The notes below the pieces were generated by a model. It was given only the letters and a program-made list of their open reading frames with translations. It did not search any database and was not told the origin of the DNA. 64,000 nt of DNA, taken from assembly GCA_944391625.1 (NCBI GenBank), contig CALXUG010000006.1, forward strand, positions 33,780 through 97,779, in the 5' to 3' direction. Made by a program: the position numbers and the translations under genes. Of the stretch, positions 9,531-19,341 are shown in pieces. Position 1 is the stretch's first letter. Each line of letters starts with the position of its first letter. This DNA comes from an uncultured Clostridia bacterium. Lineage in GTDB: Bacteria > Bacillota > Peptococcia > Peptococcales > Peptococcaceae.

Positions 9531-9569
9531 TATAAAGTAAAAAATGATATTGAACCAAGGAGAAACGAT

Positions 9570-10181
9570 ATGGGAATTCGAATTGCCGTGTTGGCTTCGG
9601 GCCGTGGCTCTAATTTAGTAGCTATAATGCAGGCTATTGCAGAAAAGAAAATTGATGGAGAAATTGCAGTTGTACTTAGTGATAAGGCGGAAGCAAAAGC
9701 ATTAGAACACGCTAAAAATGCGGGAATTCCAGCCTATCATGTAAATCCAAAAGCGTATGAACAGAAAGCGGATTATGAAGCAGAACTGCTGCGTTATATT
9801 GAACAGGCAGACTGTCAGCTGATTTGTCTGGCTGGTTATATGCGGATTCTCAGTCCTTATTTTGTAAGCCAGGCTACCTGTCCAATTATGAATATTCATC
9901 CGGCTTTGCTGCCCGCTTTTCCTGGCTTGCACGGACAGCGTCAGGCATTGGAATATGGTGTAAAAGTGGCAGGTTGTACCGTTCATTTTGTAGATGAAGG
10001 AATGGACAGCGGTGCAATTATTTTACAGAAAACAGTTCCGGTTCTGCATGATGACACAGAAGACAGCTTATCAGCCCGCATTCTGGAGCAGGAACATCAG
10101 GCTTATCCAGAAGCAATTCAGCTGTTTGCCCAGGGAAAACTGGAGTTGTGTGGCCGTATTGTAAAAGTGAAGGGAGAATAA
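9570..10181 (+). CDS. purN: Phosphoribosylglycinamide formyltransferase
   Basis: PurN transfers a formyl group from 10-formyl-THF to GAR. The N-terminus has [17 protein letters not shown]. The catalytic region is [16 protein letters not shown] (Asn and His), followed by [16 protein letters not shown] with the catalytic Asp. 203 residues is normal length. AAGGAG precedes the ATG. Four bases separate it from purH. Confidence 0.95.
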   Translation: MGIRIAVLASGRGSNLVAIMQAIAEKKIDGEIAVVLSDKAEAKALEHAKNAGIPAYHVNPKAYEQKADYEAELLRYIEQADCQLICLAGYMRILSPYFVSQATCPIMNIHPALLPAFPGLHGQRQALEYGVKVAGCTVHFVDEGMDSGAIILQKTVPVLHDDTEDSLSARILEQEHQAYPEAIQLFAQGKLELCGRIVKVKGE

Positions 10182-10185
10182 AACT

Positions 10186-11715
10186 GTGAAAAGAGCATTA
10201 ATAAGTGTATCTGATAAAACAGGTGTTGTTGAATTTGCCAGAGCATTGACCGAACTGGATTATGAAATCGTTTCCACAGGTGGTACTGCCAAAGCGTTAA
10301 AAGAAGCCGGCGTTGCTGTTACTGGGATCTCCGATGTGACAGGTTTTCCTGAAATTTTAGAAGGTCGCGTAAAAACGCTGCATCCCAATGTACATGGCGG
10401 TATTCTGGCCAAAGGAACACCGGAGCACATGGCTGTACTGGCAGAGCATAGTATTACACCCATTGATTTGGTGGTTGTAAATCTGTATCCGTTTCAGGCT
10501 ACTGTTGCCAAACCGGATGTAACACTGGCCGATGCCATTGAAAATATTGATATCGGCGGTCCAACTATGGTTCGTTCCGCTGCAAAAAATCATGACCGTG
10601 TAGGGATTATTGTAAATCCAGCCCGTTATAACAGTGTTGTGGCGGAACTGAAAGAAGCCGGCGAACTGAGCCAGCAGACAAAACGCCTGCTGGCGCTGGA
10701 AGCGTTCCAGCACACTGCGCAATACGATGCAGCCATCAGCCATTATCTGAGTGATGCTTTTGGTGCAGAAGCATTGTCCGGTGAAATTGCGTTTGGCGGT
10801 CAGAAAATTCAGGAATTGCGCTATGGCGAAAACCCACATCAGAAAGCTGCGTTCTATCGTTCCGGTATTCCTGCCAGCGGTACAGTCGCCAATGCCAAAC
10901 AGCTGCACGGAAAAGAATTGTCCTACAATAATATTGTGGATGTGGATGCAGCATGGCAGCTGGTAACCGAATTTGAACAGCCTGCAGCGGTTATTGTAAA
11001 ACACACCAACCCATGCGGTACTGCCATTGGTGAAACTTTGGCAGAAGCTTATGCCCGCGCTTATGCCGCAGATTCTTTATCCGCATTTGGCGGCATCATT
11101 GCTGTAAACCGTCCAATGGACAAAGCAACTGCAGAACAGATTGTCACCACCTTTATGGAAGCTGTTATCGCCCCTTCCTTCAGTGAAGAAAGCTTGGAAG
11201 TGCTGAAAACCAAGAAAAATCTGCGTTTGTTGGAAATTGGTGAAAAAGTACCAACCAACGATCTGTGGATTGAAAAAGTAAGCGGTGGTTTCCTGGTGCA
11301 GGAATTGGACAGCCACAACATGAAAGCAGAAGACTTGAAAGTTGTAACAGAAAAAGTTCCAACAGAAGCAGAACTCAAAGAATTGATTTTTGCCTGGAAT
11401 ATTGTAAAACATGTAAAATCCAACGCTATCGTTGTGACCAAAGATGGTCAGAGTTTAGGAGTTGGTGCTGGTCAGATGAACCGTGTCGGTTCTGCTAATA
11501 TCGCATTTGCCCAGGCTGGTGAAAAATGCAAAGGCGCTGTACTGGCTTCTGATGCATTCTTCCCATTCCGTGACAGCATTGATGCAGCCCATGCAGCCGG
11601 CATCACCGCCATCATCCAGCCGGGCGGCTCTGTGCGTGATCAGGAAGTTATTGATGCCTGCAACGAATTTGGTATTGCAATGGTATTTACCGGTATCCGT
11701 CATTTCAGACACTAA
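10186..11715 (+). CDS. purH: Bifunctional AICAR formyltransferase / IMP cyclohydrolase
   Basis: PurH carries out the last two steps to IMP. Residues about 1-195 are the MGS-like IMP cyclohydrolase domain ([41 protein letters not shown]). The rest is the formyltransferase domain with [25 protein letters not shown] and [14 protein letters not shown]. The start is GTG after AGGGAG. The length of 509 residues is typical. Confidence 0.96.
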   Translation: MKRALISVSDKTGVVEFARALTELDYEIVSTGGTAKALKEAGVAVTGISDVTGFPEILEGRVKTLHPNVHGGILAKGTPEHMAVLAEHSITPIDLVVVNLYPFQATVAKPDVTLADAIENIDIGGPTMVRSAAKNHDRVGIIVNPARYNSVVAELKEAGELSQQTKRLLALEAFQHTAQYDAAISHYLSDAFGAEALSGEIAFGGQKIQELRYGENPHQKAAFYRSGIPASGTVANAKQLHGKELSYNNIVDVDAAWQLVTEFEQPAAVIVKHTNPCGTAIGETLAEAYARAYAADSLSAFGGIIAVNRPMDKATAEQIVTTFMEAVIAPSFSEESLEVLKTKKNLRLLEIGEKVPTNDLWIEKVSGGFLVQELDSHNMKAEDLKVVTEKVPTEAELKELIFAWNIVKHVKSNAIVVTKDGQSLGVGAGQMNRVGSANIAFAQAGEKCKGAVLASDAFFPFRDSIDAAHAAGITAIIQPGGSVRDQEVIDACNEFGIAMVFTGIRHFRH

Positions 11716-11768
11716 GTACATGGCAAGCAATTGACAATAAAACCGAAGAATTGATACGGAGGGACACT

Positions 11769-13034
11769 ATGAAAGTTCTTGTAATTGGCAGCGGCGGCAG
11801 AGAGCATGCCCTGGTATGGAAAATCAGTCAGAGTCCAAAAGTGGACAAAATTTATTGCGCACCAGGCAATGCTGGCATTGCCCAGCAGGCCGAATGTGTA
11901 GCTATTAAAGCGGATGACCTGGATGGTTTACTGGCATTTGCCCAACAGAACCAGATTGATCTGACTGTGGTTGGTCCGGAAGTACCACTGACTATGGGAA
12001 TTGTAGATAAATTCCAAGCGCAGGGTTTGAAAATCTTTGGGCCAAGCGGCAAAGCTGCTGAAATTGAAGGCAGCAAAACATTTGCCAAAGATTTAATGGC
12101 GAAATATAACATTCCAACTGCAAAATACGGTGCATTTACCGATGCTGCAGAAGCAAAAGCATTTTTAGATACCGTTGGTCTGCCTTGTGTTGTAAAAGCA
12201 GATGGCCTGGCTGCCGGAAAAGGCGTACTGATTTGTGAAACAAAAGCAGAAGCAGAAGAAGCCATTGCTGACATTTTGGTAGATAACAAATTCGGCAGTG
12301 CCGGCAGCCGTGTAGTTGTGGAAGAATTTTTAACTGGTCAGGAAGTCAGCATGCTGGCGTTCACCGATGGAAAAACAGTGGTGCCGATGGTATCTTCACA
12401 GGATCACAAGCGGATTTGGGATGGCGATAAAGGTCTGAACACCGGTGGTATGGGCGCTTATTCTCCAGCGCCTGTTTACACAGCAGATATTCATGAAATT
12501 GTTGTGCCGCAGGTATTGGAAGCAACTGTAAAAGCCATGGAAGCAGAAGGCCGTTCTTTTTCCGGTATTCTGTATGCTGGTTTGATGCTGACCGCCGACG
12601 GTCCAAAAGTATTAGAATTTAATGCCCGTTTTGGCGATCCGGAAACCCAGGCTGTATTGCCGCGGTTAAAATCTGATTTGGTAGATATTTTCCTGGCAAT
12701 CATTGATGGCCGTCTGAATGAAATGGACATCCAATGGCACGAAGAAGCGGCTGTTTGTGTCGTTATGGCTTCCGGCGGTTATCCAGAAACTTCTGAAAAA
12801 GGTCAGGTAATCACTGGCCTGGCAGAAGCTGCTGCAACTGGCGCTATTGTATTCCATGCCGGTACAAAAGAAACCGACGGCAACATTGTAACCAATGGCG
12901 GCCGTGTGCTGGGAATCAGTGCATTGGGCAATGACATTGCCCAGGCGATTGCCAACGCCTATCGCGGTGTTGAACAGATAAAATTTGAAAATATGCAATA
13001 TCGTACCGATATTGGAAAAAAAGCATTTCTATAA
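11769..13034 (+). CDS. purD: Phosphoribosylamine-glycine ligase
   Basis: PurD joins glycine to phosphoribosylamine using ATP. The protein starts MKVLVIGSGGREHAL at ATG 11769 (GGAGGG just upstream); the six extra codons of the longer frame are dropped. ATP-grasp features include LPCVVKADGLAAGKGV and LEFNARFGDPETQ. 421 residues is normal. The stop lies 12 bases before purL. Confidence 0.96.
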   Translation: MKVLVIGSGGREHALVWKISQSPKVDKIYCAPGNAGIAQQAECVAIKADDLDGLLAFAQQNQIDLTVVGPEVPLTMGIVDKFQAQGLKIFGPSGKAAEIEGSKTFAKDLMAKYNIPTAKYGAFTDAAEAKAFLDTVGLPCVVKADGLAAGKGVLICETKAEAEEAIADILVDNKFGSAGSRVVVEEFLTGQEVSMLAFTDGKTVVPMVSSQDHKRIWDGDKGLNTGGMGAYSPAPVYTADIHEIVVPQVLEATVKAMEAEGRSFSGILYAGLMLTADGPKVLEFNARFGDPETQAVLPRLKSDLVDIFLAIIDGRLNEMDIQWHEEAAVCVVMASGGYPETSEKGQVITGLAEAAATGAIVFHAGTKETDGNIVTNGGRVLGISALGNDIAQAIANAYRGVEQIKFENMQYRTDIGKKAFL

Positions 13035-13046
13035 GGGGATGAATTC

Positions 13047-16000
13047 GTGACAACTATTTATCGTTTTTTTGCAGAAAAACGCCCTGGTTTTGATATCGAA
13101 GCCCAGGGGCTGTTATCCACATTGCAGGGATATCTGCATATTGAAGGTTTGCAGGGGCTGCGTATTTTCAACCGTTATGATATTGAAGGGCTGGATGAAA
13201 AAGATTGCGATGTAGCAGGCCGCTTGATTCTTTCTGAACCGCAGTGCGATACCTTATATTTGGAATCGCTGCCGGAAATTGCAGAAGCCCATACAATTTT
13301 TGCAGTAGAAGCCTTACCGGGGCAATATGATCAGCGAGCAGATTCTGCTGCCCAGTGTGTACAGATTATCACCAAAGAACGGCCTGTGGTTCGCGCAGCA
13401 AAAGTGTATGCGTTTTTGGGTGAAATCAGTGAAGCTGATTTACAGAAAATGAAAAACTATCTGATCAATCCGGTGGAAAACAGAGAAGCGGCTCTGGAAA
13501 AGCCGGCAACGCTGCAAGATGAGATCGAAGAGCCGGAAGCAGTATTTCAGCTGGAAGGCTTTATGACCGCCAATGATGATCAGCTAAATGCATTGCGTCA
13601 GCAGTATGGTCTGGCAATGGATTTGGGTGATCTGCGTTATATGCAGGGTTATTTCCGTGATGAAGAAAAACGGAACCCAACCATTACCGAATTAAAAATG
13701 ATTGATACCTACTGGTCTGATCATTGCCGTCATACCACCTTTATGACCCAGATTACCGCTATCAGTTTGGATGATCCACTGGTAAAAGAAAGCTATGAAG
13801 AATATCTGGCTGCCCGTGAAGAAGTGTACGGGGAACGGGCAAAAACCCGTCCAATCACTATGATGGATATGGGGACCATTGCAGCCAAAACACTGAAAAA
13901 ACGTGGCGTGCTGAAAAATCTGGATGAGAGTGAAGAAATCAACGCCTGCAGTGTAAAAGTAGACGTAAAAACAGATAATGGCACCGAAAAATGGCTGTTC
14001 ATGTTCAAAAATGAAACCCACAACCATCCAACTGAAATTGAACCATTCGGCGGCGCAGCTACTTGTCTGGGCGGCGCAATCCGCGATCCGCTGTCCGGTC
14101 GTTCTTATGTATATCAGGCTATGCGTGTAACCGGCGCTGCCGACCCGCGCAAACCATTGGAAGAAACTATGCCAGGCAAACTGCCGCAGCGTACCATCAC
14201 CACCACAGCCACCCATGGGTACTCCTCTTACGGAAACCAGATTGGTTTGGCCACAGGCTTGGTAGATGAACTGTATCATCCTGGTTATGTAGCAAAACGT
14301 ATGGAAGTGGGCGCTGTATTGGGTGCTGCTCCAATCGAAAATGTTGTGCGTGAAGTACCTGCTCCGGAAGACGTAATCGTGCTGTTGGGCGGCCGTACCG
14401 GTCGTGATGGCTGCGGCGGCGCAACCGGTTCTTCTAAGAGTCATACAGAAAAATCTCTGGCCACCTGCAGTGCAGAAGTGCAAAAAGGGAATCCGGTAGA
14501 AGAACGTAAAATTCAACGTTTATTCCGTCGGCCCGAAATCAGTAAGCTGATCAAACGCTGCAACGACTTTGGCGCTGGCGGTGTATCGGTAGCCATTGGC
14601 GAACTGGCTGATGGTCTGCATATTTATCTGGACCGCGTTCCGAAAAAGTATGAAGGTCTGTCCGCTACAGAATTGGCTATTTCTGAATCTCAGGAACGGA
14701 TGGCAGTGGTGCTGGCTCCGGAAAGTCTGGAACAGTTTATCGCAGCTGCTGACAGCGAAAATCTGGAAGCTACTGTTGTAGCTTATGTAACTGCGGATCC
14801 GCGTCTGGTAATGGAATATCAGGGCACAACCATTGTAAACCTGAGCCGTGCTTTTCTGGATTCAGCCGGTGACAGCAAAAAAATTACAGTGGATGTAGCC
14901 CCGTTCCCAACAGCGGCAGCAAAAGAAGCAGCAGAAGAATTTGACGCTGCGGCTGCGCTAAAAGAACTGGTGGGCGATTTGAATATCTGCTCCAAACGGG
15001 GTATGGTAGAATACTTTGACAGCAGCATCGGCGCAGGCAGTGTGTTAATGCCATTCGGCGGCAAAACACAGTTGACTCCGACGCAGGCTATGGCTGCTAA
15101 AATTCCAGTGCTGAACGGCCAGAGCTATACAGCATCCTTATTTGCTTACGGTTTCGATCCATATTTGTCCGAGCAGAACCAGCACTTAGGCGCAATGTGC
15201 GCTGTAACCGAATCTCTGGCAAGAATTGTAGCAGCCGGCGGAAAAACTGAGGACTGTTACCTAACCTTCCAGGAATACTTCCCAAGTCTGCGCGGCGACA
15301 GCAAACGCTGGGCAATGCCGGTATCCGCTCTGCTGGGCGCATTCAAAGCCCAGATGGCTTACGGCGTAGGCGCAATCGGCGGGAAAGACTCTATGTCCGG
15401 TTCCTTTATGGATTTGGACATCCCTCCAACACTGGTATCCTTCGCGGCTGGCACTGTGGATTCTGAAAAGGTATTGTCGCCAGAATTCAAAGCAGCTGGT
15501 CATGAAGTGTATCTGTTTGCAGCTCCATACGATGAAAACGGTCAGCCAAAAATGGCTGCGATCAAAGAAATGTGGCAGCTGGTAAACAAAGCAGAAGCAG
15601 AAGGCAAAGTGGCAGCAGCCTGGGCATTGGGCAAAGGCGGCGCAGCAGAAGCTGTGTTCAAAATGGCGCTGGGCAACCAGATTGGTTTCAGCAGTTTGGA
15701 CAGTATTTATGTGCCTGCTCTGTTTGAAAAGAACTATGGTGCAATCGTGGTAGAAGCAACTGCTCCAATTGAAGGCGCTGTACTGATTGGTCACACCACA
15801 GCACAGCCTCAGATTGTACTGGGCGATGCTGCTGTATCTCTGGATGACCTGACCGCTGTATGGGAAGGTACACTGGAAGATATTTATCCAACCCGCACTT
15901 CTGATAAAGGCACTGTGGATGCATATAACTACACCACACGTCCAAGCTATCAAGCTACAAGCAAAATCAGTCGTCCAAAAGCAGTTATCCCTGTATTCCC

Positions 16001-16769
16001 GGGTACCAACTGCGAATATGACACTGCTCGTATCTTAGAGCGGGTAGGCGGTCAGGCTGAAATCGTCAACGTAGCAAATCTGACACCGGCCATGCTGGAA
16101 GATTCCATCGCTCGTATGGAAAAAGCATTGCAGAGTGCGCAGATGATGATTTTCCCTGGAGGATTCTCTTTTGGGGATGAACCGGAAGGTTCCGGTAAAT
16201 TTATCGCAGCATTCATGCGCAATCCAATCTTAACTGAACGGATTCATGAGTTATTGTATAAAAATGATGGTTTGATTCTGGGTATCTGCAACGGTTTCCA
16301 GGCATTGATCAAACTGGGTTTGGTGCCATACGGCAAAATTGTGGATACCGATGCATCCAGTCCAACCCTGACCTTTAATCGCATTGGCCGTCATCAGTCC
16401 CGCTATGTAACCACCAGAATCGCTTCGGTGAACTCGCCATGGTTATCTCTGGTCAATGTGGGCGATACCCATACCATTCCAATCTCCCACGGGGAAGGTC
16501 GGTTTGTATGCTCCGATGAACTGCTGGCGCAGCTGGCAGCAAACGGACAGATTGCTACCCAGTATGTAGATTTTGCCGGTCAGCCATCTATGGATATTGC
16601 TTACAATCCAAACGGCTCCTGCATGGCAATTGAAGGGATCTTAAGCCCGGATGGCCGTGTATTTGGTAAAATGGGACACAGTGAACGTATTGGTACCCAT
16701 ATCGCCAAAAATATTCTGGGTGAAAAAGACCAGCGTATCTTTGAAGCCGGCGTAAAATACTTTCTGTAA
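13047..16769 (+). CDS. purL: Phosphoribosylformylglycinamidine synthase, single-chain clostridial type
   Basis: PurL makes FGAM from FGAR, glutamine and ATP. At 1240 residues this is the one-chain form with the glutaminase (PurQ-like) part fused at the C-terminus. That part shows VFPGTNCEYDTARI, MIFPGGFSFGDEPEG, the nucleophile loop GICNGFQALIKLG and ISHGEGRFV. The synthetase core shows SDHCRHTTF and FKNETHNHPTEIEPFGGAATCLGG. No separate purS or purQ is present, as expected for this type. It starts at GTG and closes the operon; a terminator follows at 16808. Confidence 0.96.
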   Translation: MTTIYRFFAEKRPGFDIEAQGLLSTLQGYLHIEGLQGLRIFNRYDIEGLDEKDCDVAGRLILSEPQCDTLYLESLPEIAEAHTIFAVEALPGQYDQRADSAAQCVQIITKERPVVRAAKVYAFLGEISEADLQKMKNYLINPVENREAALEKPATLQDEIEEPEAVFQLEGFMTANDDQLNALRQQYGLAMDLGDLRYMQGYFRDEEKRNPTITELKMIDTYWSDHCRHTTFMTQITAISLDDPLVKESYEEYLAAREEVYGERAKTRPITMMDMGTIAAKTLKKRGVLKNLDESEEINACSVKVDVKTDNGTEKWLFMFKNETHNHPTEIEPFGGAATCLGGAIRDPLSGRSYVYQAMRVTGAADPRKPLEETMPGKLPQRTITTTATHGYSSYGNQIGLATGLVDELYHPGYVAKRMEVGAVLGAAPIENVVREVPAPEDVIVLLGGRTGRDGCGGATGSSKSHTEKSLATCSAEVQKGNPVEERKIQRLFRRPEISKLIKRCNDFGAGGVSVAIGELADGLHIYLDRVPKKYEGLSATELAISESQERMAVVLAPESLEQFIAAADSENLEATVVAYVTADPRLVMEYQGTTIVNLSRAFLDSAGDSKKITVDVAPFPTAAAKEAAEEFDAAAALKELVGDLNICSKRGMVEYFDSSIGAGSVLMPFGGKTQLTPTQAMAAKIPVLNGQSYTASLFAYGFDPYLSEQNQHLGAMCAVTESLARIVAAGGKTEDCYLTFQEYFPSLRGDSKRWAMPVSALLGAFKAQMAYGVGAIGGKDSMSGSFMDLDIPPTLVSFAAGTVDSEKVLSPEFKAAGHEVYLFAAPYDENGQPKMAAIKEMWQLVNKAEAEGKVAAAWALGKGGAAEAVFKMALGNQIGFSSLDSIYVPALFEKNYGAIVVEATAPIEGAVLIGHTTAQPQIVLGDAAVSLDDLTAVWEGTLEDIYPTRTSDKGTVDAYNYTTRPSYQATSKISRPKAVIPVFPGTNCEYDTARILERVGGQAEIVNVANLTPAMLEDSIARMEKALQSAQMMIFPGGFSFGDEPEGSGKFIAAFMRNPILTERIHELLYKNDGLILGICNGFQALIKLGLVPYGKIVDTDASSPTLTFNRIGRHQSRYVTTRIASVNSPWLSLVNVGDTHTIPISHGEGRFVCSDELLAQLAANGQIATQYVDFAGQPSMDIAYNPNGSCMAIEGILSPDGRVFGKMGHSERIGTHIAKNILGEKDQRIFEAGVKYFL

Positions 16770-16807
16770 TAACTGATATGCAACTCAATCAAATAAAACG
16801 GTAATAG

Positions 16808-16849
16808 AAATCGTCTGTTGGAGCTATGGTTCCGGCAGGCGATTTTTTA
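16808..16849 (+). terminator. Terminator of the pur operon
   Basis: AAATCGTCTG pairs with CAGGCGATTT (one G-U pair) and is followed by a T-run, 40 bases after the purL stop. Confidence 0.85.
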
Positions 16850-16982
16850 TTATAGAACCATTTTATAATCCACGTTACAATAGACAGAAAACAATTAACA
16901 AATGGGATTTTTTGTTGGAATTTTAATGTTGGAGGGAGTACCATGGGGCAATCAGTCATTATCGGAGATACCGTTATTGTAG

Positions 16983-17195
16983 GAAATCAAACCGAGTGGT
17001 GGCAGATTAGTAGTAATTTCTGATGTAGAAGGTGAATTACTTTCTCATGAGCGAGGTTATGGCAAAAGCAGCAGACTAGAAGACTATCTGGATACTTTCT
17101 CTACTTATGTTAAAACCCATATAAATGAGCTGACAGTATTGAATATTGTCTGTATCTGTCCAAAGCATCTCTCGGATGCGCAACAAAAAATATAA
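16983..17195 (+). pseudogene. Remnant of a type I restriction HsdR C-terminal domain
   Basis: The open frame translates to 70 residues with GGRLVVISDVEGELLSHERG, then RLEDYLDTFSTYVKTHINEL, then LNIVCICPKHLSDAQQKI. The run EDYLxxF...NEhxxLxIVCxxPKxLxxxQ is typical of the C-terminal (EcoEI_R_C-like) part of type I restriction R subunits, recalled from the family and not searched. There is no start codon in this frame, and a stop lies directly upstream at 16980. A separate ATG at 16943 with GGAGGG reads only 26 codons in another frame. So this is a 5'-deleted relic. A hairpin terminator follows at 17208-17241. Confidence 0.6.
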
Positions 17196-17207
17196 GTTGT
17201 AATATAG

Positions 17208-17241
17208 AAACAGCGTTTGTATCGTGCAGATGCTGTTTTTT
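17208..17241 (+). terminator. Terminator after the hsdR remnant
   Basis: AAACAGC (17208-17214) pairs with GCTGTTT (17232-17238), followed by T residues. It is probably the original hsdR terminator. Confidence 0.55.
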
Positions 17242-17264
17242 ATGAAAAAATATTGTTGGACAAA

Positions 17265-17293
17265 TTGACTTTTGTGCTTGTTTTGCATAAAAT
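17265..17293 (+). promoter_or_regulatory. Promoter of the abiE operon
   Basis: TTGACT (17265-17270) and TAAAAT (17288-17293) have a 17-bp spacer and lie about 38 bases before the abiEi ATG. AbiEi antitoxins usually repress their own promoter, so an operator would be expected here. I see no clear dyad. Confidence 0.65.
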
Positions 17294-17330
17294 AATAAGC
17301 ATAGAAGTCAATAGAGGGATGTGATCTTGT

Positions 17331-17924
17331 ATGGGCGCAACAGAAGAAATTATCAAAATAGCAAAAAAAAACAAGGGCTTCGTAACGACTGCAATGGTTG
17401 TTGCTGCTGGATTTTCCCGCGGGAATATAACATATCTGGTGGAAAAAGGGGAACTAGAACGATCCTCACGTGGTGTTTATATTTTGCCAGAAGTATGGGA
17501 TGATGAACTCTTTAATATGCAAAACAAATTTAAAAGAGGAATTTATTCTTTAGAAACGGCGTTGTTTCTTTGGGATTTGACAGACAGAACCCCAAATACT
17601 TATATGATGACTTTCCCTGCAACATATAATGTAACAAAACCAAAAGCAGAGCAAATCAAGTGTACGCAGTGTAAGGCGGATTTGTATCTGACAGGTATAG
17701 AGGAAATTATTACGCCAAGCGGTAATTTTGTAAAAGTTTATAACATGGAACGAACTTTATGTGACATTTTGAAACCTCGCAATCATATAGATATTCAAAT
17801 CGTGACAGAAAGTTTTAAACGATATATCGCCAGATTAGATAAAAATATTCCGTTATTATCGGAATATGCAAAAATTTTCAAAGTAGAAAAGCAGCTTAGA
17901 GCCTATCTGGAGGTACTATTATGA
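17331..17924 (+). CDS. AbiEi family antitoxin (type IV toxin-antitoxin)
   Basis: This 197-residue protein has the AbiEi layout. An N-terminal winged-helix domain (about 1-60: GFVTTAMVVAAGFSRGNITYLVEKGELERSSRG in overlapping pieces) is followed by the C-terminal antitoxin domain with YSLETALFLWDLTDRTP and YNMERTLCDILKPRN. Family members neutralise AbiEii and autorepress. GAGGGA precedes the ATG. Its TGA overlaps the abiEii ATG (ATGA), indicating coupled translation. The sequence is visibly more AT-rich than the pur genes next to it, consistent with horizontal acquisition. Confidence 0.85.
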   Translation: MGATEEIIKIAKKNKGFVTTAMVVAAGFSRGNITYLVEKGELERSSRGVYILPEVWDDELFNMQNKFKRGIYSLETALFLWDLTDRTPNTYMMTFPATYNVTKPKAEQIKCTQCKADLYLTGIEEIITPSGNFVKVYNMERTLCDILKPRNHIDIQIVTESFKRYIARLDKNIPLLSEYAKIFKVEKQLRAYLEVLL

Positions 17925-18769
17925 AAAATGCGATGCAATTAAAAGCGATGATAAAGAAACTAGCGAAAGAAAAGCATATCTCTGCACAATTGGTTATGCA
18001 AAATTTCATGTTAGAACGATTATTAGAGCGGATATCTGTTTCCAAATATCGTGATAATTTTATCTTAAAAGGCGGTTTCTTAATTGCTGCAATGGTTGGT
18101 TTGGATACAAGAGCTACGATGGATATGGATGCTACGATTAAAGGTTTGCCTGTAAATGAGCAGACTATGCAAAATATGTGCGAGGAAATATGTAACATTC
18201 CATTAGAAGATGAGGTGACGTTCACATTTCGCAGTATTAGTGAAATTAGAGAAGGGGATATGTATACAGGTTATCGTGTAGCATTAACAGCAAACTATCC
18301 TCCAATGGCAGTACCATTAAAGATAGATATTACAACAGGAGATAAAATTACACCAAAAGAAATGGAGTATCGGTTTCAGTTATTACTAGAGGATAGATGT
18401 ATATCTATTCTTGCATATAACCTGGAAACTATTATGGCAGAAAAATTAGAAACGGTTATTTCCCGTGGTGACCAAAATACACGGCCGAGAGATTATTACG
18501 ATATCTATGTTTTGACAAAACTGCAGTCAGCAAACATTGGAATGACGGCATTAAAAGCCGCATTAGCTGCCACTGCAGAGAAGCGGGGCTCTATGGCAGT
18601 TATTAAAAATTATAGTCAAATCATAGCGAATGTTGTAGATAGTGAAATTATGCAAAAACAGTGGAACAATTATCAAAAAGATTTTGAATATGCAGCAGAT
18701 ATTGCATTTACAGATACTTGTGAAACCGTGTTGCAGCTTATGGAATCTTTAACACGGGAAAATTCGTAA
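17921..18769 (+). CDS. AbiEii/AbiGii family nucleotidyltransferase toxin
   Basis: This 282-residue toxin of the AbiE phage-abortive system has a DUF1814 nucleotidyltransferase fold. The N-terminal helical part leads to FILKGGFLIAAMVG and RATMDMDATIKG; the latter matches the family D-x-D metal-binding motif. Further on are KIDITTGDKITP and the conserved ETIMAEKLETVISRG...RPRDYYDIYVL. Family members transfer nucleotides to tRNA or use GTP, and stop growth when unopposed. It is paired with AbiEi through an ATGA overlap. All key motifs look intact, so the pair may be functional inside an otherwise broken defence locus. Confidence 0.88.
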   Translation: MKNAMQLKAMIKKLAKEKHISAQLVMQNFMLERLLERISVSKYRDNFILKGGFLIAAMVGLDTRATMDMDATIKGLPVNEQTMQNMCEEICNIPLEDEVTFTFRSISEIREGDMYTGYRVALTANYPPMAVPLKIDITTGDKITPKEMEYRFQLLLEDRCISILAYNLETIMAEKLETVISRGDQNTRPRDYYDIYVLTKLQSANIGMTALKAALAATAEKRGSMAVIKNYSQIIANVVDSEIMQKQWNNYQKDFEYAADIAFTDTCETVLQLMESLTRENS

Positions 18770-18805
18770 CTCAATAAGACATATTCACATAAAGGAAAAC
18801 AATGC

Positions 18806-19116
18806 ATGAACACACAGGAAATTGTAGCAAAGCTTTGGAACCTTTGTAATGTGTTGCGGGATGATGATATTACCTATCATCAGTATGTAACAGAGTTGAC
18901 CTATATATTTTATTTTTGAAAACGGCGAAAGAAACAAATACAGAAGGACAGATTCCAGAGGCTTATCGTTGGGACAAACTGATTGGTCAGAGTGGGGCAG
19001 AGCTGAAAAAGTTCTATAAAGAGTTGTTAACCCATCTTGGCGAAAATTGCACTGGCCGTGTGAGGGAAATCTATCAGGGTGCTGCCACCAAACTGGAATT
19101 GCCAATAATGTTTTAG
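18806..19116 (+). pseudogene. Frameshifted, truncated hsdM (type I methyltransferase N-terminus)
   Basis: Translation from ATG 18806 gives MNTQEIVAKLWNLCNVLRDD...YVTELTYIFYF and then TGA at 18917. From 18916 the next frame continues with KTAKETNTEGQIPEAYRWDK, then LIGQSGAELKKFYKELLTHL and a stop at 19116. Joined, this is the N-terminal helical domain of type I M subunits (HsdM_N). The normal TYILFLKMAKET-like junction is broken by what looks like a 2-base insertion (tt) near 18909-18912. The SAM-binding domain is absent. The gene is dead. Confidence 0.75.
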
Positions 19117-19169
19117 TCGTTCCTCGCAAAAAATAATATTCAACATGCTGGGTCAAATAAAAACCTGCA

Positions 19170-19219
19170 AAAACCCGCCTCATGGCAGACCGATCTGGTC
19201 AGTCGCGCAGGCGGGTTTT
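19170..19219. terminator. Hairpin with terminator character after the hsdM relic
   Basis: AAAACCCGCCT pairs with AGGCGGGTTTT, with an inner GACC/GGTC pair. T-runs are short on the plus strand and longer on the minus strand. Confidence 0.5.
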
Positions 19220-19291
19220 GTCATGCAACTGCTATCTATTTTTTCAATAGGCGGTATCGCAAAATCATTTTGTTAGGCGTAACGATTTTCA

Positions 19292-19320
19292 TTTACCAGC
19301 GGTGGGCCATCTGCTATACT
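19292..19320 (+). promoter_or_regulatory. Promoter of the merR-family gene
   Basis: TTTACC (19292-19297) and TATACT (19315-19320) with a 17-bp spacer, 21 bases before the GTG start. Confidence 0.6.
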
Positions 19321-19341
19321 AACAGTAAAATAGGATAGAAG

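Noticed and set aside
10357..11004. 215-codon open frame on the minus strand
   Set aside because: It is antisense to purH with no start signal or domain.
13692..14516. 274-codon open frame on the minus strand
   Set aside because: It lies fully inside purL, has no ribosome site or domain, and its translation is rich in Cys, His and Phe, typical of an antisense shadow.
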